Below the pieces are notes generated by a model. That model did no database searches and was not told the origin of the DNA. It was given only the letters and a program-made list of their open reading frames with translations. Shown here one piece after another: positions 43,911 to 52,203 of a stretch of DNA of 64,000 nucleotides (position 1 is the first letter of the stretch; every line of letters starts with the position of its first letter). Both the position numbers and the translations under genes were made by a program. Origin of the DNA: Hoeflea sp. (GTDB lineage: Bacteria > Pseudomonadota > Alphaproteobacteria > Rhizobiales > Rhizobiaceae); NCBI GenBank assembly GCA_020637795.1, contig JACKJT010000001.1, positions 558,001 to 622,000 of the forward strand, in the 5' to 3' direction.

Positions 43911-45293
43911 ATGACCGGAACACGTCCCCAAAATGCGGCGCCTATCGAGGAAGCCGAGGCATTCCTGGAGCAGCATCCGGAAATCGCAGCCTTCGACCTG
44001 GTTCTCATCGATCCAAACGGGGTCGCGCGCGGCAAGATCATCCGCCGCCACGAACTCTTGCCATTGTTCCGTTCCGGTCGGCATCTGCCCGGTTCCATTC
44101 TCGGGCTCGATGTGACCGGCGCCGATGTCGATGAGACCGGTTTGACCTGGGACGATGGAGACGCCGACAGGGTTGCGTGGCCGATATCCGGCTCACTCGT
44201 GACATTGCCCTGGACGTCACCCGAACGCGGTGAAGTCCGCGTCATGCTCTACGAACTCGACGGATCGCCTATGGGGGCTGATCCGCGGCAGGCTCTGGTG
44301 CGCCAGATCGACCGGTTTGCAGCCAAAGACATGTTCCCGGTTCTGGCTTTTGAGCTGGAATTCTATCTTCTTGACGCCGAAAAAAACGGGTCTGGCAAAC
44401 CTGAACCAGCCCGCCTGCCCCTTTCGGGAACGGCGTCCAAGGGCAATCACGTCTACAGCGTTGCCATGCTGGATCAGTTCGAGCCGTTCATCGATGCGCT
44501 CTACCGCGCCGCCGCGGCCCAGAACCTGCCTGTTGAAACCATCATCTCGGAATATGCGCCCGGCCAGTATGAACTCACGCTGCGCCATCAGTCCCAGGGC
44601 CTGCGGGCTGCAGACGACCTGGTGATGCTCAAGCGACTCGTTCGCGGTCTGGCGATCCGCCACGGGATGCGCGCCAACTTCATGGCCAAGCCATTTGCCC
44701 ATCGCTCCGGTTCCGGAATGCATCTTCACGCCAGTCTCGCGGATCCTGCGGGCCGCAATCTGTTTGCCGACGAGCAAGATGAGCTCGCGCCGATGCTGCG
44801 CCACGCTATCGGTGGCCTGCAGGAGACGATGGCGGAGTCGATGCTGGTCTTCGCGCCCAATCTGAATTCCTGGCGTCGCTTTACCCGCAACAGCTACGCG
44901 CCGACCTCTCCGACATGGGGTCGCAACAACCGAAGCGTTGCCCTCAGGGTGCCGGCAGGCAATCCGGCCAACCGCCATCTCGAGCATCGTTCACCGGGCG
45001 TCGACGCCAACCCCTATCTGGTGGCTGCAACAGTGCTTGCAGGGATGTACAGAGGGATCGAAAACCGGGTCGAGCCGGACGCGGAATCGACCAGCTACAG
45101 CGACGACACCGAAACGACGCTGCCGCGCGACTGGAGGGAGGCCATCGACCAGGCTGCCGGATCCGACTTCCTGAAGGAGGCGCTCGGGGAACGCATGGCC
45201 TCAGTTTTCATTGCGCTCAAGCGCGTGGAACACGGCTTCTTTGCCTCGGAGGTGACAGACGAAGAATTTGCCTATTATGGCGACGTCATATGA
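43911..45293 (+). CDS. Glutamine synthetase-family gamma-glutamyl ligase
   Basis: This is a 460-residue glutamine synthetase-fold enzyme. The N-terminal beta-grasp region is FDLVLIDPNGVARGKIIRR. The metal-binding FELEFYLLD and GSGMHLHASL motifs follow, and TWGRNNRSVALRVP is the C-terminal active-site segment. The pattern resembles PuuA-like ligases that join glutamate to amines rather than to ammonia. It starts two bases after the aminotransferase stop and overlaps the SDR. A gamma-glutamyltransferase lies in the same island. The amine substrate is unknown. Confidence 0.88.
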   Translation: MTGTRPQNAAPIEEAEAFLEQHPEIAAFDLVLIDPNGVARGKIIRRHELLPLFRSGRHLPGSILGLDVTGADVDETGLTWDDGDADRVAWPISGSLVTLPWTSPERGEVRVMLYELDGSPMGADPRQALVRQIDRFAAKDMFPVLAFELEFYLLDAEKNGSGKPEPARLPLSGTASKGNHVYSVAMLDQFEPFIDALYRAAAAQNLPVETIISEYAPGQYELTLRHQSQGLRAADDLVMLKRLVRGLAIRHGMRANFMAKPFAHRSGSGMHLHASLADPAGRNLFADEQDELAPMLRHAIGGLQETMAESMLVFAPNLNSWRRFTRNSYAPTSPTWGRNNRSVALRVPAGNPANRHLEHRSPGVDANPYLVAATVLAGMYRGIENRVEPDAESTSYSDDTETTLPRDWREAIDQAAGSDFLKEALGERMASVFIALKRVEHGFFASEVTDEEFAYYGDVI

Positions 45294-46063
45294 CGTCGGG
45301 CGAAGGCGACTTTCGCACGGCTCTGGTGACCGGAGCGGGAGGAGCTGACGGCATAGGCTTCGCGATCGCCCGCAAGCTTACGCAGAAGGGCCTCGCCGTT
45401 GTCATCACCGGCGCCAGTGACCGGATTCACCTGCGCGCGGAAGAACTGCGGGTGCTGGGCTGCAGCGTCACATCCCATGTCGCGGATCTCACCAGGGCAG
45501 ATGAGGTTTCGCGGTTGCGGGAACTTGTCGGGCCGGTTGATATTCTGGTCAACAATGCGGGCATGGGCTCCCAGGCGGCGCCAGCCGTGCAACGCGATTT
45601 TCTGGCGCTGAACGAAGACGATTGGGACACCGGAATTGACGTTACCCTCAAGACCGCTTTTCTGGTGACGCGTGCCTTTCTGGGCTCAATGGTCGAAAAC
45701 CGGCGCGGGCGGATCGTCAACATCGCCTCTGTGACCGGGCCGCTGGTTTCCAATCCGGGAGAAGCCGCCTATTCGGCGGCAAAGGCGGGCATGGTCGGGC
45801 TTACCCATGCCCTGGCACTCGAAGTCGCGTCTTGCGGCGTGACCGTGAATGCCGTCGCTCCCGGCTGGATCGAGACCGGGGCGTCGACCGAGGACGAGCG
45901 GATCGCTGCGCGGCACACGCCACCCGGGCGCGCCGGGACACCGGATGAGGTTGCTGCCGCCGCTGCCTTTCTGGCCTCTGCCGAAGCCAGTTACGTTAAC
46001 GGCGCAATGCTGGTCGTCGATGGCGGCAACGTCCTCCAGGAACGAAAGGTGCAGCTGGCCTGA
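45290..46063 (+). CDS. Short-chain dehydrogenase/reductase
   Basis: This is a 257-residue SDR. The cofactor motif is TGAGGADGIG near residues 15-24, NNAG lies around 90, and the active site is Ser with YSAAK (Tyr-x3-Lys). The ATG overlaps the ligase stop (ATATGA). In this operon it could oxidise or reduce a gamma-glutamylated intermediate. A classical amine pathway uses an aldehyde dehydrogenase instead. Confidence 0.9.
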   Translation: MTSGEGDFRTALVTGAGGADGIGFAIARKLTQKGLAVVITGASDRIHLRAEELRVLGCSVTSHVADLTRADEVSRLRELVGPVDILVNNAGMGSQAAPAVQRDFLALNEDDWDTGIDVTLKTAFLVTRAFLGSMVENRRGRIVNIASVTGPLVSNPGEAAYSAAKAGMVGLTHALALEVASCGVTVNAVAPGWIETGASTEDERIAARHTPPGRAGTPDEVAAAAAFLASAEASYVNGAMLVVDGGNVLQERKVQLA

Positions 46064-46127
46064 ACATCCTGAATCAGAAACGCGCGACCAGCCCGCCGGT
46101 CGCGGCGGCATCGAGGTGTAAGACATA

Positions 46128-46781
46128 ATGCGAGAGCTACCGACGCAACAGCAACAGGTCTACCAGGCGCTTCGCGAGCAACTTATTTCGGGGCGGTTTT
46201 CTCCCGGCGCGAGCGTGAGCCTCAGGGGCCTAAGCAAGAGCATGGGCGTTGGCTTGATGCCTGTGCGTGAGGCGATTACCAGGCTCGGTGGCGAGCGTGC
46301 GCTGGAAGTGCGCCGTAACGGCCGGGTCGGCATTCCCGAACTCACGCGCGGGCGTTTCGAGGAGCTTATGCAAGCCAGGCTGCAACTGGAGCCGCTTTGC
46401 GCACGCCGGGCGCTTCCCTATGTGACGTCCGAGACAATTGCCGCGATGGAGGCCTGCGATTCACGCATGAACCAAAGCTACGGAGCCAAGGATGCGGGCT
46501 CCTACATGCGGGAAAACTACCAGTTTCACTTCGAGTTGTACCGGGCTGGAGGATCTGAAGTCCTGGTCGCCCTGCTGGAAAGCATCTGGATGCAGTTTGG
46601 TCCATTCATGCGCAGCCTTTATGACATGAGCGAAACGACAAGCATTGTCGACAAGCATCAGATGACACTGGAAGCCATTCGCCGTGGGGATGCCGAAGCT
46701 TTGGGCGTTGCGATCAAGGCGGATATCCTTGATTCCAGCTACCTGTTGAAGCAGACCCTTGGTGACGACACACAACCGTAA
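46128..46781 (+). CDS. GntR-family (FCD) transcriptional regulator
   Basis: This is a 217-residue regulator. The GntR winged helix spans about residues 5-75, with SMGVGLMPVREAITRLGGE as recognition helix, and the FCD domain follows, with His in YQFHFELYRA. It starts 64 bases after the SDR stop and may be co-transcribed with the aminotransferase-ligase-SDR genes. It is one of two FCD regulators in this island, probably sensing a pathway intermediate. Confidence 0.87.
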   Translation: MRELPTQQQQVYQALREQLISGRFSPGASVSLRGLSKSMGVGLMPVREAITRLGGERALEVRRNGRVGIPELTRGRFEELMQARLQLEPLCARRALPYVTSETIAAMEACDSRMNQSYGAKDAGSYMRENYQFHFELYRAGGSEVLVALLESIWMQFGPFMRSLYDMSETTSIVDKHQMTLEAIRRGDAEALGVAIKADILDSSYLLKQTLGDDTQP

Positions 46782-47309
46782 TTGTCCGCAGGACCCAGGG
46801 TTGGAACCGTCTGGAGTGAATCCTGGAAAGGGCAAGGTCGTTCGCCGCGTACGATAATCACCGACAAGCTTCGATCCTGCGGTGCGGCGAAGCGGGAGAT
46901 CATGCCTGGCGCCGGACATCGTTCTTGCAAGGGACCGAACGATGCGGGCGGATTTGCACCAACCCCTCCGACGGCGGCAGAAGATGATGAAGCGCTTCAA
47001 GTCACCTCCGACAGCTTCAGCGGTTCGCTTCCGTCCACAACCCGGCCCCAGACCGCTTCATCGGTCCCCGCCGTGATCGTCCTTCCAGCCGTGATCGGGG
47101 CCTGAGAGCGGCAGCCTCGGGCACCTCGCCACACGTCGATCGCCTTCAAGCGGCCTGATCGCAGCCAGTATCGCCCTTCCCTGCCCCGGCACGTGGTCGG
47201 TTCCGACGCTTCAATCGAATGATTGTTGTGACTTCGCCGTATTGAGGGGATTGACCTGCTTGCAAACCAGTGATTGGATAATTGGATACAAAAATACTTT
47301 TGGTGATCC
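46782..47309. other. 528-base intergenic region
   Basis: No protein or RNA gene is recognised on either strand. Open frames on both strands have no family likeness or ribosome site. At 47273-47288 the octamer ATTGGATA is repeated back to back, just upstream of the second GntR gene, and may be a regulator site. Confidence 0.5.
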
Positions 47310-47999
47310 ATGTCGGCAGCCTTCTCCATCGAGCCCCGTGCCCCTGCCACCGCAGAAGAGGAGGCCTATCGCCATATTCAGCGGGCGCTTCGTGTTGGCC
47401 GCTACAAATCGGGGGAGCGTCTCATCCCCGAGGACATCGCCGCGGAGATCGGCATGAGCCGCATGCCGGTGCGGGAAGCCTTTCGGCGTCTGGCGTCGGA
47501 GGGGCTGGTGGTTCTGCGGCCCAATCGCGGCTGTGTGGTCGCTGGCCTGACGCTCGACGAGCTTTATGAAACTTTCGAGATGCGATCTGTCCTGGAAGGC
47601 TTGGCCGTCAGATTGGCGATGCCGAACCTCGGCGAGGATGAGATCGACGATCTCGAGCGGTTGCTCGATCGCATGGAGCGTGCCGGCCAGAGCAGCAGCA
47701 GCGACTGGGTCATACGCCATCAGGAATTTCACGGAAGCATATGTGCGCTGAGCCAAAGACCCAAACTCATCCGTCAGATTTCCGCTCTGCATGCGGTCAT
47801 CGAACCCTATATGCGCATCTGGTTTGACGACGTCGACAAGCCGCTTTCAGCGCGAGAGGAGCATGCGACCGTGATCTCGGCATTGCGGTCCGGTGATGCT
47901 CGTCATGCGGAGAGGGTGATCCAGGATCATATTCTCGACACAGCACCGTTGCTGGCCGAGTTCGTGACACCGAACCGGACGATGAATGCCGGTCGGTAG
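47310..47999 (+). CDS. GntR-family (FCD) transcriptional regulator
   Basis: This is a 229-residue regulator. The winged helix covers about residues 15-80, with EIGMSRMPVREAFRRLASE as recognition helix. The FCD effector domain follows, with HQEFHGSICAL in its metal/ligand pocket. It precedes an amino acid ABC importer and a gamma-glutamyltransferase on the same strand by 74 bases, so it probably controls them. The regulator ending at 46781 is a paralogous type, not a close duplicate. Confidence 0.88.
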   Translation: MSAAFSIEPRAPATAEEEAYRHIQRALRVGRYKSGERLIPEDIAAEIGMSRMPVREAFRRLASEGLVVLRPNRGCVVAGLTLDELYETFEMRSVLEGLAVRLAMPNLGEDEIDDLERLLDRMERAGQSSSSDWVIRHQEFHGSICALSQRPKLIRQISALHAVIEPYMRIWFDDVDKPLSAREEHATVISALRSGDARHAERVIQDHILDTAPLLAEFVTPNRTMNAGR

Positions 48000-48073
48000 A
48001 AATGGCCCTGGCCGGCGACGAGACCGGCACGGGCCGCGGGAACAGCTAGATCAGCCAAACCAGAGGGAAGCAC

Positions 48074-48925
48074 ATGAAAAGATATCTTTTGGCCGCACTT
48101 GCATCTGCAGTGAGCATGTTCGGAATTGTCCAGACCACGGTCGCTCAGGACGCTCCGAAATCCATTACAATCGCCACCGAAGGAGCCTATGCTCCATGGA
48201 ACTTCACCACCGCCGACGGCAAGCTTGACGGGCTGGAAATCGAGCTGGCCAATGATCTCTGCGCCCGGATGAAGATCGAGTGCACGATCATCGCACAGGA
48301 TTGGGACGGTCTCATTCCGTCGCTGACCGTCGGCAAGTTCGACGTGATCATGGCCAGTATGTTCATCACGACGAAGCGGCTTGAGACGATCGACTTCACG
48401 CAGCCCTACGCGGTCGATCCGTCGGGCTTTGCGGTCGCGAAGGACAGCGAACTCGGCAAAATGGGCATTTCGGCCGAGAAGTTCAAACTGGACGACGAAG
48501 CCGCATCCGCAGCGGCAATCGAGAAGCTGAAGCCCTTGCTGAAAGGCATGGTGATCGGTGTACAGGCCGCCACAACGAACCTCGATTTCGTGAAGAAATA
48601 TTTCGGCGATACCGTGGAAATCCGCGAGTACAAGACAACCGAGCAGCATGACCTCGATCTGGCGGCGGGCCGCATCGACGGCCTTTTCGCGCAGCAGACA
48701 GCGCTGGCTGCGACCCTCGCGTCGCCGGATCTCTCCAATTTCACAATTGCCGGCCCCGGCTTCGTGGGCGGTGTGTTTGGTTTTGGAACCGGCGCGGGCC
48801 TGCGCAAGGAAGATACCAAGCTCAAGGAGATGCTGAACGCGGCAATCGATGGAGCCATTGCCGACGGCACCATCAAGCGCATTTCGGAGAAATGGGTGAA
48901 GACGGACGTCACCCCGGTCAAGTAG
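48074..48925 (+). CDS. Amino acid ABC transporter substrate-binding protein
   Basis: This is a 283-residue periplasmic binding protein of the polar amino acid family (SBP_bac_3). A signal peptide ends near residue 24 (TTVAQDAP). The opening ITIATEGAYAPWNFTTADG and the later MASMFITTKRLETIDFTQPY are typical of the lysine/arginine/opine group. AGAGGGA lies before the ATG. It heads the importer operon with two permeases. A strong stem-loop follows its stop. Confidence 0.92.
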   Translation: MKRYLLAALASAVSMFGIVQTTVAQDAPKSITIATEGAYAPWNFTTADGKLDGLEIELANDLCARMKIECTIIAQDWDGLIPSLTVGKFDVIMASMFITTKRLETIDFTQPYAVDPSGFAVAKDSELGKMGISAEKFKLDDEAASAAAIEKLKPLLKGMVIGVQAATTNLDFVKKYFGDTVEIREYKTTEQHDLDLAAGRIDGLFAQQTALAATLASPDLSNFTIAGPGFVGGVFGFGTGAGLRKEDTKLKEMLNAAIDGAIADGTIKRISEKWVKTDVTPVK

Positions 48926-48938
48926 CCGCGGGGCGGAC

Positions 48939-48978
48939 CCGCCCGACGGGACAGGCATCTGGCCGACCCGTCGGGCGG
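48939..48978 (+). repeat. Intra-operon stem-loop after binding-protein gene
   Basis: CCGCCCGACGGG (48939-48950) pairs perfectly with CCCGTCGGGCGG (48967-48978) around a 16-base loop, between the binding-protein stop and the first permease. No U-tract follows. It is likely to stabilise the upstream message or cause partial attenuation. Confidence 0.6.
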
Positions 48979-49001
48979 CGCGCTGAAAGGCTTTGGTTCA
49001 C

Positions 49002-49715
49002 ATGATGGATATTGTGGGTCTTCTCACAGTCGGAAAGGGCGGGTGGGGCGTTGCGCTGCTGATTGCATCGGGCGTCACACTTTCCTTGTCCGTACTCGGC
49101 TTTCTTCTCGGGGCTCTCTTCGGCGCGGTAGCAGCGTTCGGACGTCTCTCCCAACGGCGGCTGCCGTCCTGGCTCGCCAGCACTTATGGCACCGTGTTCC
49201 GGGGCGTGCCTGATCTCTTGACCATCTATCTGCTCTACTATGGCGGCAGCATCGCCCTCACCCATATCGGCAAACTGATGGGCGGCACGGGTTTCATCGG
49301 ATTGCCCGCCTTTGCGACCGGGGTGTTTGCGATCGGCATCATATCCGGCGCCTATCAGGCCGAGGTCTATCGTGGCGCCTATCATGCCGTCGACGGAGGC
49401 CAGCTCGATGCGTGCAAGTCACTTGGACTTTCAGGCTTTCAATCGCATCTCCTCGTCGTCGTGCCGCAATTGATGCGACATGCCCTTCCGGGGCTGGGCA
49501 ATGTCTGGCAGTTGGTGCTCAAGGATTCCGCGCTGATTTCGGTGATCGGTCTCGTCGAGCTGATGCGACAGGCACAGATCGGCGCCGGCTCGACGCGAGA
49601 GCCCTTCGTCTTCTACCTGGCTGCCGCTGCCCTCTACTTCCTGATTGCCGCCGCGACCGGCACGGTTTTCCGATACGGCGAGGCCCGGGCCTGGCGGGGT
49701 ATGGTCCGGACATGA
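49002..49715 (+). CDS. Amino acid ABC transporter permease
   Basis: This is a 237-residue permease of the HisM/GlnP type with about five membrane segments. The FRGVPDLLTIYLLYYG segment is typical of the family's N-terminal part, and the EAA-like coupling loop GQLDACKSLGLSG follows. It overlaps the second permease (ATGA). It is probably one half of a heterodimer. The ATG at 49002 is chosen, and the ribosome site is weak. Confidence 0.88.
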   Translation: MMDIVGLLTVGKGGWGVALLIASGVTLSLSVLGFLLGALFGAVAAFGRLSQRRLPSWLASTYGTVFRGVPDLLTIYLLYYGGSIALTHIGKLMGGTGFIGLPAFATGVFAIGIISGAYQAEVYRGAYHAVDGGQLDACKSLGLSGFQSHLLVVVPQLMRHALPGLGNVWQLVLKDSALISVIGLVELMRQAQIGAGSTREPFVFYLAAAALYFLIAAATGTVFRYGEARAWRGMVRT

Positions 49716-50404
49716 TCGACATCGCCTTCTTTTTCGAAATCATTCCGGCTCTGCTCGCCGGCTTGCCGCTGACCTTGCAGCTCGCGGGCTCGTCGATCGT
49801 CATCGGCTTCGTGCTGGCCCTGATGCTTGCGCTCGCCCAACAGGGAAATCATCGGATACTGGTCTGGCCCATCCGCACCTTTGTTGCAGTGTTTCGCGGC
49901 ACGCCTTTGCTGGTGCAGATGTTCCTCATCTACTACGGCCTCGGCCAATTCCGGCCTTCGCTTCAGGCGATGGGGCTCTGGTGGCTCTTCCGCGAACCCT
50001 ATTGGTGCGCAATCTTCGCGCTCAGTCTCAATACTGCGGCCTACGGCAGCGAAATCTTGCGCGGGGCGATACAGGGCGTGCCGCGGGGGCTGGTCGAGAC
50101 AGCGACCGCCTTCGGCATGTCCCGGCTCCTGACGCTTCGTCTCGTCGTGCTGCCGCTTGCCTTTCGCCAGGCGATCCCGGGCTACAGCAACGAGATCATC
50201 CTCATGGTCAAGGGCACGTCCCTAGCATCAATCATCACGCTGATGGAGGTCACGGGCATCGCCCAGGGACTCATTTCGCAAACCTATCGCGCCGTTGAGG
50301 TCTTCGTCGCCGCAGGCGCCATCTATCTCACGCTCAATTTCACCATGATCTCGGCGCTGAACGCACTTGAGGCATGGCTCACGCCCTACCGGGTGCGCGC
50401 CTGA
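49712..50404 (+). CDS. Amino acid ABC transporter permease
   Basis: This is a 230-residue permease of the HisQ/GlnP type. FRGTPLLVQMFLIYYG in the N-terminal part and GVPRGLVETATAFGMS as coupling loop are clear. With the preceding permease it forms the heterodimeric channel. No ATP-binding protein of the polar amino acid class is encoded beside it or elsewhere in the window, so one must come from another locus. The gamma-glutamyltransferase gene starts 42 bases on. Confidence 0.9.
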   Translation: MIDIAFFFEIIPALLAGLPLTLQLAGSSIVIGFVLALMLALAQQGNHRILVWPIRTFVAVFRGTPLLVQMFLIYYGLGQFRPSLQAMGLWWLFREPYWCAIFALSLNTAAYGSEILRGAIQGVPRGLVETATAFGMSRLLTLRLVVLPLAFRQAIPGYSNEIILMVKGTSLASIITLMEVTGIAQGLISQTYRAVEVFVAAGAIYLTLNFTMISALNALEAWLTPYRVRA

Positions 50405-50446
50405 GGCGCGCAAACGAGGCCGCCAACGACGAGGAGACCAAACAGA

Positions 50447-52039
50447 ATGCGCAACTTCGAGATACCAACTCGATCCGTCACTGTGTCGCGCGACGCCATG
50501 GCTGCCACATCGCACCCGTCCGCCACGCTGACGGCGCTTCAGATCATGACGGCCGGCGGCAATGCAATGGATGCGGCTATTGCAGCCTGCGCGGTGCAAT
50601 GCGTCATCGAACCGGGGTCGACCGGCATCGGTGGCGATTGCTTCGCGCTCTACGCCGCCAACGGTTCCGACGAGGTTGTTGCCTATAACGGCTCCGGCCG
50701 CACGCCCGCTGCCATGACGCCCGAGTGGTTCGAGGAACGAGGACTGACCGAGGTGCCCCGCCAGTCGCCCGCGGCCGTCACGGTTCCCGGCGCAATTGAT
50801 GCCTGGGCACGCCTTCATGCCGACCACGGCCGGCTTCCGTTCGCTGACCTGCTTGCGCCGGCGATCCGGTTTGCGGAGGAAGGATATGCCATCGCGCCAC
50901 GCGTTCACCGCGATTGGTCGTTGGAAGAAGAGTTGCTCGCGGGGGATCCAACGGCCGCGCGGATCTTCCTTCCGGGAGCACGCGCGCCGAAAATCGGTGA
51001 AATACACCGGCAACCGGAACTGGCGGAGACTCTCAAGCTCATCGCTGCCAAGGGACGAAGCGGCTTCTACGAGGGTCCGGTTGCCGAAGACATGGTTTCC
51101 TACCTGCGTTCACTTGGTGGGCTCCACACGATGGAGGACTTCGCCAACGCCAATGGTGAATATGTGACGCCGGTCGTCACCGATTTTCGCGGATACCGCA
51201 TCCATGAATGCCCTCCGAACGGCCAGGGCATCATCGCTCTTCTGATCCTCAACATTCTCAGCCGTTTCGAAGCCAAAGGCGACCCGCTCTCTCCCGACCG
51301 GCTGCACATCGAGATCGAGGCCACGCGCCTTGCCTATGCCGCGCGCGACGCCTGGATTGCCGATCCGGACACGTCAGACGTGCCGGTCGACGAGCTGCTG
51401 TCGGACGCACTGGCCGACCGCCTGGCTGCGATGATCGATCTGAGCCAGGCGCTGACAGACCTGCCGCCTTTCGAGATGCCTCTTCATCGTGACACGGTCT
51501 ATATTTCCGTGGTCGATCGCGATCGCAATGCCGTCAGTTTCATCAACTCGATTTTCGACTGTTTCGGCGCGGGCCTCGTCGCGCCGCGCACCGGCGTGGT
51601 CCTGCACAACCGCGCCCAGAGTTTTTCGCTCAAGCCCGGCCATCCCAATCGGATCGGGCCGTCCAAGCGCCCGCTTCACACCATCATTCCCGGAATGGTG
51701 TCGCGCAATGGCCGCGTCGAGATGCCGTTCGGAGTCATGGGTGGCTATTACCAGGCGTTGGGACATGCGAACCTGATCTCCAAGGTCTTCGACTACGGCA
51801 TGGATCTGCAGGACGCCATCGATCTGCCCCGCATGATGCCGACATCCGACGGAACCACAGTGGAGGTCGAACATACGCTTGCCGCTTCAACCCGGGCTGA
51901 GCTGGAACGGCGGGGATTCACCTTCACTCCATCACCGGATCCGATCGGCGGCGCGCAGGCGATTCGCATCGACTGGAAGAACGGGACTTTGACCGGCGCA
52001 TCGGAATCGCGGAAAGATGGCATGGCGCTCGGGATATGA
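50447..52039 (+). CDS. Gamma-glutamyltransferase family protein
   Basis: This is a 530-residue Ntn hydrolase of the GGT family. The maturation and nucleophile Thr350 is in HRDTVYISVVD, and the region LHTIIPGMV and GVMGGYYQALGHANLI match the C-terminal half. It lacks the N-terminal signal peptide of periplasmic GGTs, so it should be cytoplasmic. GGTs cleave or transfer gamma-glutamyl groups. It follows an amino acid importer operon and the gamma-glutamyl ligase a few genes earlier, suggesting it releases glutamate at the end of a pathway. Confidence 0.88.
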   Translation: MRNFEIPTRSVTVSRDAMAATSHPSATLTALQIMTAGGNAMDAAIAACAVQCVIEPGSTGIGGDCFALYAANGSDEVVAYNGSGRTPAAMTPEWFEERGLTEVPRQSPAAVTVPGAIDAWARLHADHGRLPFADLLAPAIRFAEEGYAIAPRVHRDWSLEEELLAGDPTAARIFLPGARAPKIGEIHRQPELAETLKLIAAKGRSGFYEGPVAEDMVSYLRSLGGLHTMEDFANANGEYVTPVVTDFRGYRIHECPPNGQGIIALLILNILSRFEAKGDPLSPDRLHIEIEATRLAYAARDAWIADPDTSDVPVDELLSDALADRLAAMIDLSQALTDLPPFEMPLHRDTVYISVVDRDRNAVSFINSIFDCFGAGLVAPRTGVVLHNRAQSFSLKPGHPNRIGPSKRPLHTIIPGMVSRNGRVEMPFGVMGGYYQALGHANLISKVFDYGMDLQDAIDLPRMMPTSDGTTVEVEHTLAASTRAELERRGFTFTPSPDPIGGAQAIRIDWKNGTLTGASESRKDGMALGI

Positions 52040-52128
52040 CCCGGTAAACCGCAACCGCTACCGGTCTGCAAAGACCAGGCTCGGCAGTTCGTCGATTTGC
52101 GGCAGGAGCGCCTCACGCGGTCTAAATC

Positions 52129-52170
52129 CTACAGCGCCGCGCATCCAGTCGGATTCGCGGCGCCGTAACG
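52129..52170. repeat. Palindromic intergenic repeat, copy 2
   Basis: GCGCCGCGCATCC (52134-52146) and GGATTCGCGGCGC (52151-52163) pair with a single mismatch around AGTC. The unit begins CTACAGCGCC and resembles the copies near 23.17 kb and 59.16 kb. It lies between the convergent gamma-glutamyltransferase and amidase genes and may act as a transcription end. Confidence 0.55.
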
Positions 52171-52203
52171 TGCAACAATGCAAATGGACCCTGCGTGACG
52201 GGT

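Noticed and set aside
46461..47000. 179-residue minus-strand frame in and beside the 46.8-47.3 kb gap
   Set aside because: It overlaps the end of the GntR gene, lacks a ribosome site and has no family likeness. The gap was left as non-coding.
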